Of a stretch of DNA of 64,000 nt, positions 53,504 through 63,561 are shown piece by piece; position 1 is the first letter of the stretch; every line of letters starts with the position of its first letter. Source of the DNA: Ostrinia nubilalis (taxonomy: Eukaryota > Arthropoda > Insecta > Lepidoptera > Crambidae); assembly GCF_963855985.1 (NCBI RefSeq), contig NC_087118.1:10560501-10624500 (forward strand), written 5' to 3'. The notes beneath the pieces were generated by a model. That model worked only from the letters and a program-made list of their open reading frames with translations. It ran no database searches and had not been told where the DNA came from. The position numbers and the translations under genes are program-made.

Positions 53504-53743
53504 TGTACGCGATGGTACAAGATAATTATGTGTTGTAGTTGTCTTGATAGAAGGAAACTCTTGAAACTCTTGATTATTTATTTAAGATAATTACAATATA
53601 AATCTTGACAATTGTGTGCACACTAATTAATAGGTTGAGAACTTGTGTAGAACTGATCGGCGAATGCTTCAAGTTAATAAAATTAAATATTGCAGCGTTT
53701 GCATGACCTACATAATTACTCGTGACTTATTGTACTTTGTACA
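53504..53743 (-). repeat. BEL1 5' LTR
   Basis: 240 bp, TGTAC...GTACA, almost identical to the 3' LTR. Confidence 0.92.
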
Positions 53744-53748
53744 ACAAC

Positions 53749-54457
53749 GAAAGGTCTTTTGTTGTCGGAACAATGGGACCGGCACGTGTAGTGCGAGTGA
53801 GACGCAAGACGTATCGCACGGCGGCTTTCACTTGCAAGAAAAAGTCGGAAGATCATCGCGGCGCAGGAGTAGGGATGTGTAAGGAGGTGACATTGAAGGC
53901 AAAAAATCGATTAAGATTTTTCACGTGTTCAATAATAAATCGTTGAAGGATTTTTTTTCTACAAATAATAAATTTAGGTGCCATTAATTCATTTCCAATC
54001 ATTAATGGAGACGACATGTGGTTGGGGTTAAGTTTTCTTTTCATGATTGACTAATGAAGGTCGAGTCGTCTGGGGTCAAAGTGTCGTAATTACAGTGCCG
54101 TAATTACAATCCAGTTGGTCAGTACAGTAGTCTTGCCGATTGTCTATCAATAGCCTATCGAAAGGCCACCCAATCACTCATACTATCGTTAATAAAATAT
54201 CATATTTTCTAAGAAAAATAACAGCGTTTATCGCAAATTTAAATTTAGCTAAAACATTTCCAAAAGCATGGCAGATTACGGTTTTCTTAATTTACCAAAT
54301 AAAACTGTGTTGTTTTTTTTTTCAATGTCTTGACTTTTATCAATGCAATGGTATCGTTAAACTAATTTAGACCCATCGATAGTATGAGCGATTTCAGGTA
54401 GGTAGGATCTATCAATTAATCGATAATTGATTTTAAGACATTCCTATTGATTACTCA
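53749..54457. other. element B internal part between the two BELs
   Basis: It starts with a moderately GC-rich stretch (53750-53880) and includes a 220-bp palindromic element (54173-54392) with ends ATCACTCATACTATCG and ATCGCTCATACTATCG (reverse complement). The remainder is unassigned. Confidence 0.5.
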
Positions 54458-54462
54458 GATGG

Positions 54463-54678
54463 TGTTGAAGCCAAACTAAAACCCACGTAAAACGGAACGC
54501 AGTGACGTCACTCAGCGGCGCTCTTATTGGCTACTTTAAAAAACGTATTGCTGTCAAAATTTGAATTTCATGCATATCATTACTATTTGGTCTACGCATT
54601 ACAACCTTTGAACCTGTAACTGTCTTTTTTCTGCTCATCATCTACTGCAACTGAAATCTTCAATTCTCATACGAATCA
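54463..54678 (+). repeat. BEL2 5' LTR
   Basis: 216 bp, TGTTGAAGCC...CGAATCA, no difference from the 3' LTR by direct reading. Confidence 0.93.
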
Positions 54679-55010
54679 TTGGTCCTTCTCCGCCGAATAC
54701 TAACTGGATTACCGCAAAACCAGAGTCAGCGAGCCTATTTGCAAATACCGGAGACTACGCAACGGCCAGGATTCGAAGATTGGTACTGGAGCTGCCCCAT
54801 CATCATAAAGCGCAACGGTACGGCCAGCCAACCTTTCTATTTCCCAGCCTATCTCCTCTATTTGTGTTTGATACTTGCGCTTCTCCTGATTTCAGTGCAG
54901 TCGTGGATGTGAGTTACCCGCTCGGTCAAGACTTTTCATCAACCGCAAGCACCAAGTGCATCTTCGCAGTAATTAAAACCGTGAGTACTCCACTTTCATT
55001 TACTACCAAA

Positions 55011-57636
55011 ATGAGCGTATCCGAGACTTATGACACCCTAAGTACGGGCTCAACCCGTGACAAGTCTCCGTATAGGACTAACAGTGACTGTGATATTAAA
55101 TTGATACGAGAACTCGTTAAAAAACGAGGTATTATCAAAGCGAGGCTTACAAGGTTCACTAACTACCTAAAATCACTCGATGGTATAGATGTTTTGCCTA
55201 GTCAGAATGTCATGGACTTGAAACTGCGCATACAAGGCGTTACTAGTATTTACACTGAATTTAATTGCATTCAAACACAACTAGAAGAAGCAGTGCTAGA
55301 TGGTGATCTCGATGAACAATTAAATCAAAGAGAATCATTTGAAGATTCTTACTACACTGTTTTAGCCAAGGCGGAATCCATAATTTCAAAATCTAGTGCA
55401 TCTATAACCGCTAATTTAAATAGCAATCATAACCTAAAATCTGTTAAATTACCTACCATCACTATACCCACCTTTGACGGTTCCTATGAGCACTGGCTAT
55501 TCAGGGATACATTCCTTTCACTTGTTCATAATTCCACTGAAATTTCAAGCATACAAAAGTTTCATTACCTAAAATCTTCGCTTAAGGGTAGTGCTGAGTT
55601 GGTGATAGATTCATTGGAGTTTTCTAGTGCTAACTATGATATTGCGTGGGAACTGCTTCTTAATCGGTACAACAACAGTAGGTTATTGCTTCATAATCAT
55701 GTCAAGTCACTGTTCAATATTCAAACAATAGGTAAGGAGTCATCAGTTTCAATTAGAAAATTAATAGACACTGTTTTAAAAAATCTACGCGCTTTAAAGG
55801 TCCTCGGAGAGCCTACAGATTCTTGGGACACTTTAATAATTTATTTAACCTTTAACTACTGACGTGGGGGCCTCTCAGGCCTTGCAAAAGTCAAATTGTT
55901 GAATTTCTCCTCTCCCACGTGCACGACACACCCGAATCTTTTAGTACCTTCGAGTTTCATTGCGCCGAGGCTGTCAACAACGGTGCACGTGATTGCACGC
56001 GCAATTTCAGTAGGTAAATTAATTTAAAAGTTTCTTGTGGGCCTCTCAGGCCCCCACCTCAGTATTGGCGTAACTTTTTTTGTCTATAGTTTTCATTTAG
56101 TTTTCGTCTTTTCTTGAAATAATTTGAAAAAATCTATAATATGGAGCCCACAGTATGTCGTCCGAGAGAAAGCGGTATCTCGGAAGTAAAAATAACCAGC
56201 ATTTAACGAAAAATAGAAGAACAGTAGTTTTTGGCGCGTATGCCAGGAAATGATAAGCCTGTACCTGTCTATCAAGATTTAAACGATGAAACCAAGTGCC
56301 ATACATGTATTTTGAAGATTCAAATGAAATCTACATTTTAAAAACATGTATGGCTTCCTTCACTGAGCAAAGCAAGTTTATCCAGACTGTGTTTAATTCG
56401 CACTATTTGATGTGTGTAATTTTTTCTCCCCTATTTCATATTACGATTACTGATATATCATTAGCTAAAAAGACTATTGAAAATTAAGATTCTAAGTTGA
56501 TTTGTTGAATTTATGAATATTTTTCATGATAACTTTGTGAATCATGATTTCATGAGATTTTTGCCAAAAATGCTACATGTTTTCGAAATATTGAAATAAT
56601 ACGTACTTATTAACAAATAATTTACATAAAAATCGTTTTATTGTATTTAAATATAACCACTATTAATACTTATTAAACATAAAACCCTAAAAAGATTATA
56701 TATTTTTAAATATAAGCACACATATGTACGGGCCTCTCAGGCCCCCACGTCAGTGTTTACGTGAAATTAAATCCACCTCAGTAGCTAAAGGTTAATAGTG
56801 TCAAAACTCGACAAAACCACAGAACGTGAGTGGGAACAGTTTAAAGGCACTTTATATTCTGAAACTGGTGACTCCAAAACTAAATTGAAGGTTGATCACT
56901 TGATTAACTTCCTTAAAAGTAGGGCTGATATGTTGGAAACATTATCCGTGTCGCATAGCAAACCCGATAATAATTATAAACAAACTTCACACGCTAATAC
57001 AAGGGTTCACTGCAATGTTTCCACAGAAAAGCAACACGATAGCAAGTCTAACGTAACACAATCGAAAAAATTATGCTTAATGTGCAAAAGGCCGCATCCA
57101 CTATACTCTTGTCAACAATTTTTAGACACTGATGTTATAGGTAGACTAAATTTTGTAAAACAAAATAACCTATGCGTTAATTGCCTGCGGCAGGGACACA
57201 CGGTTGCGAACTGTCGATTCGGGCCTTGTAGACTATGTAACGATAAACATAACTCGCTAGTTCACCGCAATTCGCACGATTTAAACGCACACAAATCGTC
57301 TGCATCAATGTTATCGCTGCACTCTAATAAGGAACCGGTTACCGAGGCGCGGCAACAGGCCATCCCCTCCGCGTCGCCCGCGACGTCAACACAATCAAAT
57401 AATTTTAACACATCTGGTTCGATCCAGGTAAACAAGGCACACATAGATAATTTACGATGCGATCTAAGTAGTGTCCATCAGCCTGTTTTGCTTTCTACGG
57501 CGTTGATTGAAATAGCAGATATTCGCAACAAATATCACACCGCGCGTGCGTTGCTTGACAGTGGCAGCCAGCGCAGTTTTATCACAAAAAAAATTATGCG
57601 ATTCACTAAATTTACCACTAATACAGTCCACTCATG
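55011..57636 (+). pseudogene. BEL2 gag and protease, split by a MITE
   Basis: ATG at 55011. The first 280 codons form a BEL gag core with VKLPTITIPTFDGSYEHW and LKSSLKGSAE blocks. A TTAA MITE (55849-56791) interrupts it, and coding resumes at 56796 in the same frame if one TTAA is removed. Then come Cys/His knuckles (CLMCKRPHPLYSC, CVNCLRQGHTVANC) and the protease active site ARALLDSGSQ with its Asp retained. The frame stops near 57636 after a run of A, and coding continues in another frame. Confidence 0.87.
55849..56791. mobile_element. piggyBac-like MITE in BEL2 gag (TTAA)
   Basis: 943 bp bounded by TTAA (55845-55848, 56792-56795). Ends CCTTTAACTACTGACGTGG and CCTTTAGCTACTGAGGTGG (reverse complement), two mismatches in 19. 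The subterminal word GGGCCTCTCAGGCCCCCAC recurs three times (near 55866, 56038, 56730). No transposase. Confidence 0.92.
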
Positions 57637-59825
57637 AAATACGTGGCGTTGTAAACTCGGTGACACAAACTACGCAAATGTGTAACATCGAGATTCAGTC
57701 ACGGACCGCAGCTTATAAAACTAATTTGCAATGTTTTGTTCTTTCGAATATTACTTCAGCACTGCCATCAGTACCTATACAATGCGCACAAATCAGTATT
57801 CCTGATAAGATGCTTTTGGCAGATCCATTCTTTTACAAATCTCATGACATAGATATTTTAATAGGCGCAGAAAAGTTTTGGGATTTGTTAAATACTGAAA
57901 AAATTAGATTATGTAATGGTCCATTCTTACACGAGACAAAACTAGGTTGGATCATTTCAGGCCCCATTTACAATAATGCGAAACATTTTAATTACAGTAA
58001 CTGTAACTTTACACAATCTTTTGATTCTCAACTTCGTAAGTTTAGGGAATTAGAGGAGTATCCTAGGGTTTCCGAAATTCATGAGATCACCAAGGAAGTT
58101 CCCTGGCGTCACATCAGCAGTAAACATAACCCAGCTGATCTCGTGTCACGAGGTGTCAAGTTGGAGGATTTGCCTTCAGCAGGTTTGTGGTGGGACGGTC
58201 CCTCTTTGCTTCATGACAATACTTTTGATAGTACAAAACCTATATCCACTGATTATTCTGAAATTGCACAGAAGGACTTACCTGAAACAAAAATCAAGCA
58301 GGTACTTGCTTTAACGTCTCAAACGCAGTCTCCACAGTCTTTGTTTCCTTTTGAACGATTTTCTCAATTTAATCGCATGAAACGAGCTGGAGCTTATGTT
58401 TTACGATTTATTTATAATTTACGCAACAAAAATGATCGTCGCACAGGCTCACTTGCTGTGGATGAATTAAAATTATCAGATTTAATGTTAATAAAAATGT
58501 CTCAAATAGAATCCTTTCCAATAGAATATAATATGTTAATTAATAATAATAATCTAAAGAAAAACAATAAATTATGCAAATTAAATATTTTTATAGATGA
58601 AAACCAATTAATACGAGTAGGTGGCCGTTTACAGAATTCTGCAATGTTTACGTACGCAAAGAAACATCCCTTACTAATTTCTGGTAAACATTGGTTTTCA
58701 GTGCTGTTGTTCCGTCACGAGCACAAGCAACTGACGCACGCCGCAGGTGCGCAAGCGCTGCTTTACAGCGTGCGTGAGTCATACTGGCCAGTCAGCGGCA
58801 GGGATCTCGCCCGGCAGGTAGTGCACACTTGCGTTGTATGTACTCGATTGAGAGGCCGAACCCTTACGCCTATCATGGGTAACTTACCACAAGAGAGAAT
58901 CACTCCAACATTCCCCTTTATGCGTTGTGGAGTGGATTACGCCGGGCCAGTGCTCGTACTAAACCGAAAGGGCAGAGGTTCTAAACTCATTAAATCGTAT
59001 ATTTGCATTTTTATATGTTTTGTAACAAAAGCAGTACATTTAGAGTTAGTGAGCGATCTTTCCACAAATTCTTACCTTTTAGCGCTTAAAAGATTTATTT
59101 CCAGGCGGGGTAAGCCTGCTGAAATTTATTCTGACAATGGTAGAAACTTTGTAGGCCTCATGAACGAATTTAAACATTTTTTATCACAGTCACATTCTGA
59201 AATTGCAGACTTTGCGTGTAGTCACGATATTAAATTTAAGTTAATACCACCGTATACGCCTCATTTTGGTGGTTTATGGGAGGCTGGGGTCAAATCGTGC
59301 AAGCATCACTTGCTTCGAACAGTGGGTAACGCGCATCTGACCTTTGAGGAGATAAGCACTGTTCTAGCACAAATAGAAGCTATCATGAACTCCCGTCCTC
59401 TCAATCCTCTCTCATCCGATCCACACGATCTCTTACCTCTTTGCCCATCGCATTTTCTGGTTGGTCGTCCACTGACAGCGCCTGCTTTCACCGACCTCTC
59501 CGAAGAGCCAACTAGTCGTCTCACCCGATACCAGAGAGTGGAGCAGATTCGACAACATTTCTGGACGCGATGGACCAAAGAATATGTCTCAGAGCTGCAG
59601 ACTCGGATAAAATGGAGTGAACACAAGCCAGACCTACAACCCAATACTCTTGTGGTTATAAAGGAGGACAATTCTCCCCCCTTGAAATGGAGCTTGGGTC
59701 GCATCATCACCACCATTCCGGGCAAGGATGGAGTATCTCGAGTAGCAGACATACGAACAGCAACTGGAGTGGTACGCCGTGCCTTCACCAAGATCTGCCC
59801 GCTGTTCCACGAGAATACACATTAG
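57590..59825 (+). CDS. BEL2 pol with RT deleted: RNase H end and integrase
   Basis: An open frame to the stop at 59825. It starts in protease-distal coding (DSLNLPLIQS) and reaches ELEEYPRV near 58070, then jumps in frame to the end of RNase H (WRHISSKHNPADLVSRG). RT and most of RNase H, several hundred residues in relatives, are gone. The integrase is complete by motif: HHCC-type zinc site (HEHKQLTHAAG..., CVVCTRL), GVDYAGP, YSDNGRNFVG and GGLWEAGVKS with the catalytic D-D-E, then NSRPLNPL and the C-terminal domain. It could still encode integrase. The start is set by the frameshift relative to gag-protease. Confidence 0.85.
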
Positions 59826-59852
59826 AAGCTGGTGCTTCCAAGGCCGGGGGCA

Positions 59853-60068
59853 TGTTGAAGCCAAACTAAAACCCACGTAAAACGGAACGCAGTGACGTCA
59901 CTCAGCGGCGCTCTTATTGGCTACTTTAAAAAACGTATTGCTGTCAAAATTTGAATTTCATGCATATCATTACTATTTGGTCTACGCATTACAACCTTTG
60001 AACCTGTAACTGTCTTTTTTCTGCTCATCATCTACTGCAACTGAAATCTTCAATTCTCATACGAATCA
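59853..60068 (+). repeat. BEL2 3' LTR
   Basis: 216 bp, identical to the 5' LTR. Confidence 0.93.
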
Positions 60069-60073
60069 GATGG

Positions 60074-60837
60074 TTTTCAAACAATTTGATATTTTAATCG
60101 ATTTTTTGTAATATCGATTACCGATTTTATGGAAAAAATAATGACCTCGCACTAGTTGCACCGCGCATGCGCCATGCGGCCATGTTTATTTGTTTACATT
60201 ATTTTGTCAGTAAATAATTTGCGTTCGTTGCGATGTTTTGTTGTTGACGTTCTGGATAATTAGTTATTCAAATAGCTAAGTAATACAGTGAAATTATGGT
60301 GATGTGTGTTGAGTGGTGTTGGTGCAATAGGACTTTGTGTCTTCTTTAGTGTGATGAACGATTTATGTCCGGGAGACCTTCCGTTCCACGATGCCTTGTA
60401 TCATAATGTTTTCGCGGGTGGGTGGGTGGGTCACCATACCACCGAAGGGAGACCCGGAGATCCCTTTCTTGAAAATAGGATTTCACTACAAGAACATACC
60501 CGGTTACTTGAAAGCGTGGGAAGGTGAATAAGTGAGTGGATGGATGTGATAGATGTGTTGCGATTCGTTTTGTGAATTAGAGTGAAGTGTTACCCCCTGA
60601 ATACCTTGGATTGCTTGCAGAGTCAATAAAAAGAGGTAAGTGAAGAATTGGTTCAAAAGTAATAATAAAAGTGGGCGGTGCCGACTCGCGTCAAAATTTG
60701 TGAATGAAATACCGTTTGACCACGTTTGACCTAGGAGGGAGTTGCGCGATCGTAGGGCTGTCCAAAAATTAAAATAATAATAATTTATTTAGTTTTGTAT
60801 GGGAAAATATTTTTTATTAAATATTACGATATCCACT
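60074..60837 (+). other. element B right internal part with exon-like segment
   Basis: A stretch with CGCGCATGCGCC (60163) followed by sequence that looks like a host 5' exon, ending in AGAG|GTAAGTG at 60633-60641, a consensus splice donor. A 73-codon frame (60306-60527) inside has no recognisable domain. It may be a captured or host-derived non-coding first exon. Evidence is motif-level only. Confidence 0.3.
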
Positions 60838-60922
60838 TTCTGACACCACTATAGTATTTATATGAGTATGTTAACATGGGCTAGTCTCGGCTCATATACC
60901 CATTTACCTAACACCCTGTATA

Positions 60923-61176
60923 GTTAGCAAAATTGACAGATTTGTTTACGCCCTCCGCAGAATTAGACAAGTAGCATCTAAAGATGCAGCAGTCATGGCT
61001 TATCATGGATATGTGGGATCAGTGCTACGATATGGTCTCATATTATGGGGAAACTGTGGATATGCCAAGAGCTTTTAAAGTGCAAAAGAAATGTATTCGA
61101 TCAATCTGTGGGGTACATTATTTGGACAGTTGTAAACCTCTATTCAAGGCTCTAAACATTTTGCCACTTCCCTGCC
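60923..61176 (+). pseudogene. LINE ORF2 remnant, right part
   Basis: It encodes YALRRIRQVASKDAAVMAYH and RYGLILWGNCG, the region after the RT palm in the same LINE whose left part ends at 28938, with one frameshift near 61070. It is cut on the right by element A copy 2. Confidence 0.85.
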
Positions 61177-62255
61177 TATACAGGATGTCCCGTAATGTAA
61201 CGTCAAGCCGAAACTGGGTGTTGAAGCAAGTTATGCTGATTATCAGAAAAATATAAAAAAAAATCTATGTGGCATTTTGTCAAAATAATAGGCATTTAAA
61301 AAAAAAAACAAAAAATTCTACTCCCGGTGACGGTCTTTTTACTAATGTTGCCACAAATCTTCACTTTTTCCAAATTTTTTTTTTGTTATGTAACCCTGAA
61401 TAATGCTTCTCTAAATTGTTATCAAAATTACAAAACCAGCTGCTCCAGCTTGGATGAAAAAAATACATTATTCCCAAAAAAATTTAAAAAAATAAAATTG
61501 CCTAGTTTAAACTGACTGTACTGAAAAAAAAATGTACTACGCGAGTATGGCAAGTGACGTCATAATTTGGCGCATTTAGTAAGGATTCCAAAATGGTATA
61601 ACACTTGGTAAATTCTTGCTGTAATTGTCGACAATTTTTGTTTTTTTGGAAATAATCCCCTTTTATAACTTTATCTACCTTGGTTAAAAATTATTATTCT
61701 AATGTGCCCAAAATTCAAGTTTCCGTGACTGACTACCGTACAGTCAGTCACAGAAACTTTTGTCACCATGACAGTAATTAGTAGTTGACATACTGTGACA
61801 AAAGTCACCCGTGCGCGCGCGCCTTTACTACCTGCTCTGCCCGCACTTGTACTTGGTAACAGGGATAATAAGGATATGAAGTTTCGGTTATGGATACGGT
61901 TACGGATATTAGAATAATATTATACCGGTTTCGGTTTCAGTCACGGGTATGAAATCATTTCAGATTATCTGAAAGTTTCGGATAATTTAAAATTTCAAAA
62001 ATGTAGGTATAATTCAAATAGCAAGATGCTGCGTGACCCACATAGCTACTTTATGTACCAACTAAGACGACACCTATGTATGATAAAGGTAAAACAGGCT
62101 GGCATATTAGATGGTGCCAGGGAATGCCAGACAAGTTGGTAACAAATATTAAGATTTAAGGTACAATTCCAAGACGGGCCTCAGACCGCAAACTGCAACC
62201 GCAAACTGCAAAACTCTATGAAATCGGCAGCGCGGCATTGCAGCTGCGGCGTGTA

Positions 62256-63561
62256 GGGGAGACCGAGGGCATTTGAAACAATTTTGACAATTTGTTTCAT
62301 ACACAAAACGCTGTAGGCAGTATTCATATGATATTAGTACCAATCGATAGGTAATTCTATACACTTGAGAATAATTAACATAGAGAAATTGTAAACGATA
62401 AATATTGCGGTGAAAAATCGACTTCTCCGTAACAAGTCAATTTGTTTCAACTCCCCTCACACCGAGGTAAGATGAAACAGGGGTCGAGGAGAGTTAAAAC
62501 ATATATTTTTAAGAAGTATTGAGGGATATTTTAATGAAAGTGAAGATATCATATAAAGGTTTTTATTGAAATAAAACTTTTCAAGTAAGAAAACAACTTT
62601 TTTATCAACATTTTTTACTGATATAATTTTCAGTTAAGTAGGTAACAACAAGCTTACGAATAATCAACTCCTAAAGTAGTTTAAAGTACCTATCACAACG
62701 ACCTATGTGTAACTTTAATCGAAATAACAATAAACAAAATGTTTTATATTCCTTTATGATAATATAATTATATTCTAAGTCTTTAACATAAAATATCAGT
62801 CGTTTCTTAACTATTACAATCAGTCTTGATTAATCCGTATTTCTTTGAATATTTAAGTTACAATACAACTATCTCACAAATTACTAAAATCAAAATAATT
62901 ATGGAAATAAAAATATCAGTCTGACAAGCAGTTGTGGCAAACATAAGAAAATTCCTCACCAGTGCAAGATTCATGAGCCCAGTTTTTGCACTCCAGACAT
63001 TGCACCCACTTTTCTTTGGCTCTGCTATTAGAATATGGCTCAAAACAACAAAGACATAAAGTTTCCTCTTCTTCTTCACTGTCTTCATTTTTTCTTTGTT
63101 TCTTTATAACCAAATTTGCCCAAATTAAACCAACAAAAAAAAATATTGAAAACTAGGAGAGTTGAAACACCCTGTTTCAAATCTCCTCAGTAAGAAAAAA
63201 CCTCCCATTTTTTATTAAATCTATGATCAAGAAGCAACTACACAGAAACCAATGATACTAAATATATATAACAAATCTTTAGTTAATGAGCTTTCGAAAC
63301 ATTAACTTAAACCAAAATACAAAACATATAACAAAATAAAGGCATCGAAAAAATTCATTGAAAACTTACTTTTCACGATTTTTGTCACATGGCACACTAA
63401 ACTCCACAACCGCGGGACTTACACGATGGACACGAACTGACATGGCCGCGGGAGGCGGGAAGTAGGTGTAAAGGGACGTTGCCAGCTCGCTAACGGTTTT
63501 GAGTACAGAGAAATCTGTACTGTTTCAAATCACCTTTGTTTCAAATGCCCTCGGTCTCCCC
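62256..63561. mobile_element. pogo-like deletion derivative (TA TSD)
   Basis: 1306 bp with ends GGGGAGACCGAGGGCATTTG and reverse complement and TA on both sides (62254-62255, 63562-63563). Element A copy 1 shows the empty site. Inside, GTTTCAA words recur near both ends, and a minus-strand finger-coding remnant is present. The DDE transposase core is absent. Confidence 0.88.
62916..63113 (-). pseudogene. PHD-type finger, C-terminal transposase remnant
   Basis: 65 codons ending at a stop. An acidic stretch (SEEEEE) is followed by C-x2-C ... WVQCLECKNWAHESC ... VCHNC, a Cys4-His-Cys3 spacing of PHD-type fingers. Such a finger at the extreme C-terminus is, to my knowledge, typical of many insect pogo/Tigger-type transposases, which fits the TA duplication. 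The rest of the protein is missing. Confidence 0.65.

Larger units (their letters stand above)
29603..53743 (-). mobile_element. BEL1: BEL/Pao element with envelope gene
   Basis: A minus-strand LTR element with TGTAC...GTACA LTRs and the 5-bp duplication ACAAC (29598-29602, 53744-53748). Its own length without guests is about 7.6 kb. The order is 5' LTR, repeat-rich leader, gag, protease, RT, deletion, integrase, env, 3' LTR. The LTRs differ by one substitution and a 4-bp indel. Guests are a ~1-kb element, a 13.3-kb LTR element and a Helitron. The polyprotein is broken by frameshifts and a deletion, so the copy is dead, yet its LTRs are young. Confidence 0.92.
54463..60068 (+). mobile_element. 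BEL2: BEL/Pao deletion derivative
   Basis: A plus-strand element with identical 216-bp LTRs and the 5-bp duplication GATGG (54458-54462, 60069-60073). A primer site TGGTCCTTC lies just after the 5' LTR and a G-rich tract (GGCCGGGGGCA) just before the 3' LTR. Gag, protease and integrase are recognisable; RT and most of RNase H are deleted. Identical LTRs mean a very recent insertion, so an element without RT has moved, presumably with enzymes from a relative. Confidence 0.93.
28941..60920. mobile_element. element B: TA-flanked, ~84-bp TIRs, spans 32 kb with guests
   Basis: The left end (28941-29026) and right end (60838-60920) are inverted repeats differing at about two positions, both starting TACAGGGTGTTAGGTAAATG and flanked by TA. 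The two flanks are consecutive parts of one LINE. Own sequence amounts to about 2.2 kb (28941-29597, 53749-54457, 60069-60920); the rest is BEL1 and BEL2 with their guests. No transposase is recognised. Confidence 0.82.
25601..61178 (+). mobile_element. LINE split by element B and cut again by element A copy 2
   Basis: A plus-strand CR1/Jockey-group LINE with ORF1 and ORF2 on the left (25719-28938). Its reverse transcriptase C-terminal coding resumes at 60923-61176, immediately beyond element B. The left part ends in a block reading FLGLKIDQFCNWKDHID, and the right part begins SKIDRFVYALRRIRQ, which are consecutive in related LINEs such as the one at 8.5-9.6 kb. A second cut at 61177 by element A removes the rest from view. 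Confidence 0.85.

Noticed and set aside
53643..53882. small protein overlapping the BEL1 LTR
   Set aside because: The frame is mostly LTR sequence and is opposite to the element's transcription. The same frame appears in the other LTR and diverges right after it.
60306..60527. 73-codon protein gene in element B
   Set aside because: No recognisable domain; the segment looks more like an untranslated exon because of the downstream donor.
28941..60920. Maverick/Polinton-type giant transposon
   Set aside because: The size fits, but there is no DNA polymerase B, ATPase or capsid gene. The bulk is nested BEL, LTR, LINE and Helitron elements with their own TSDs.
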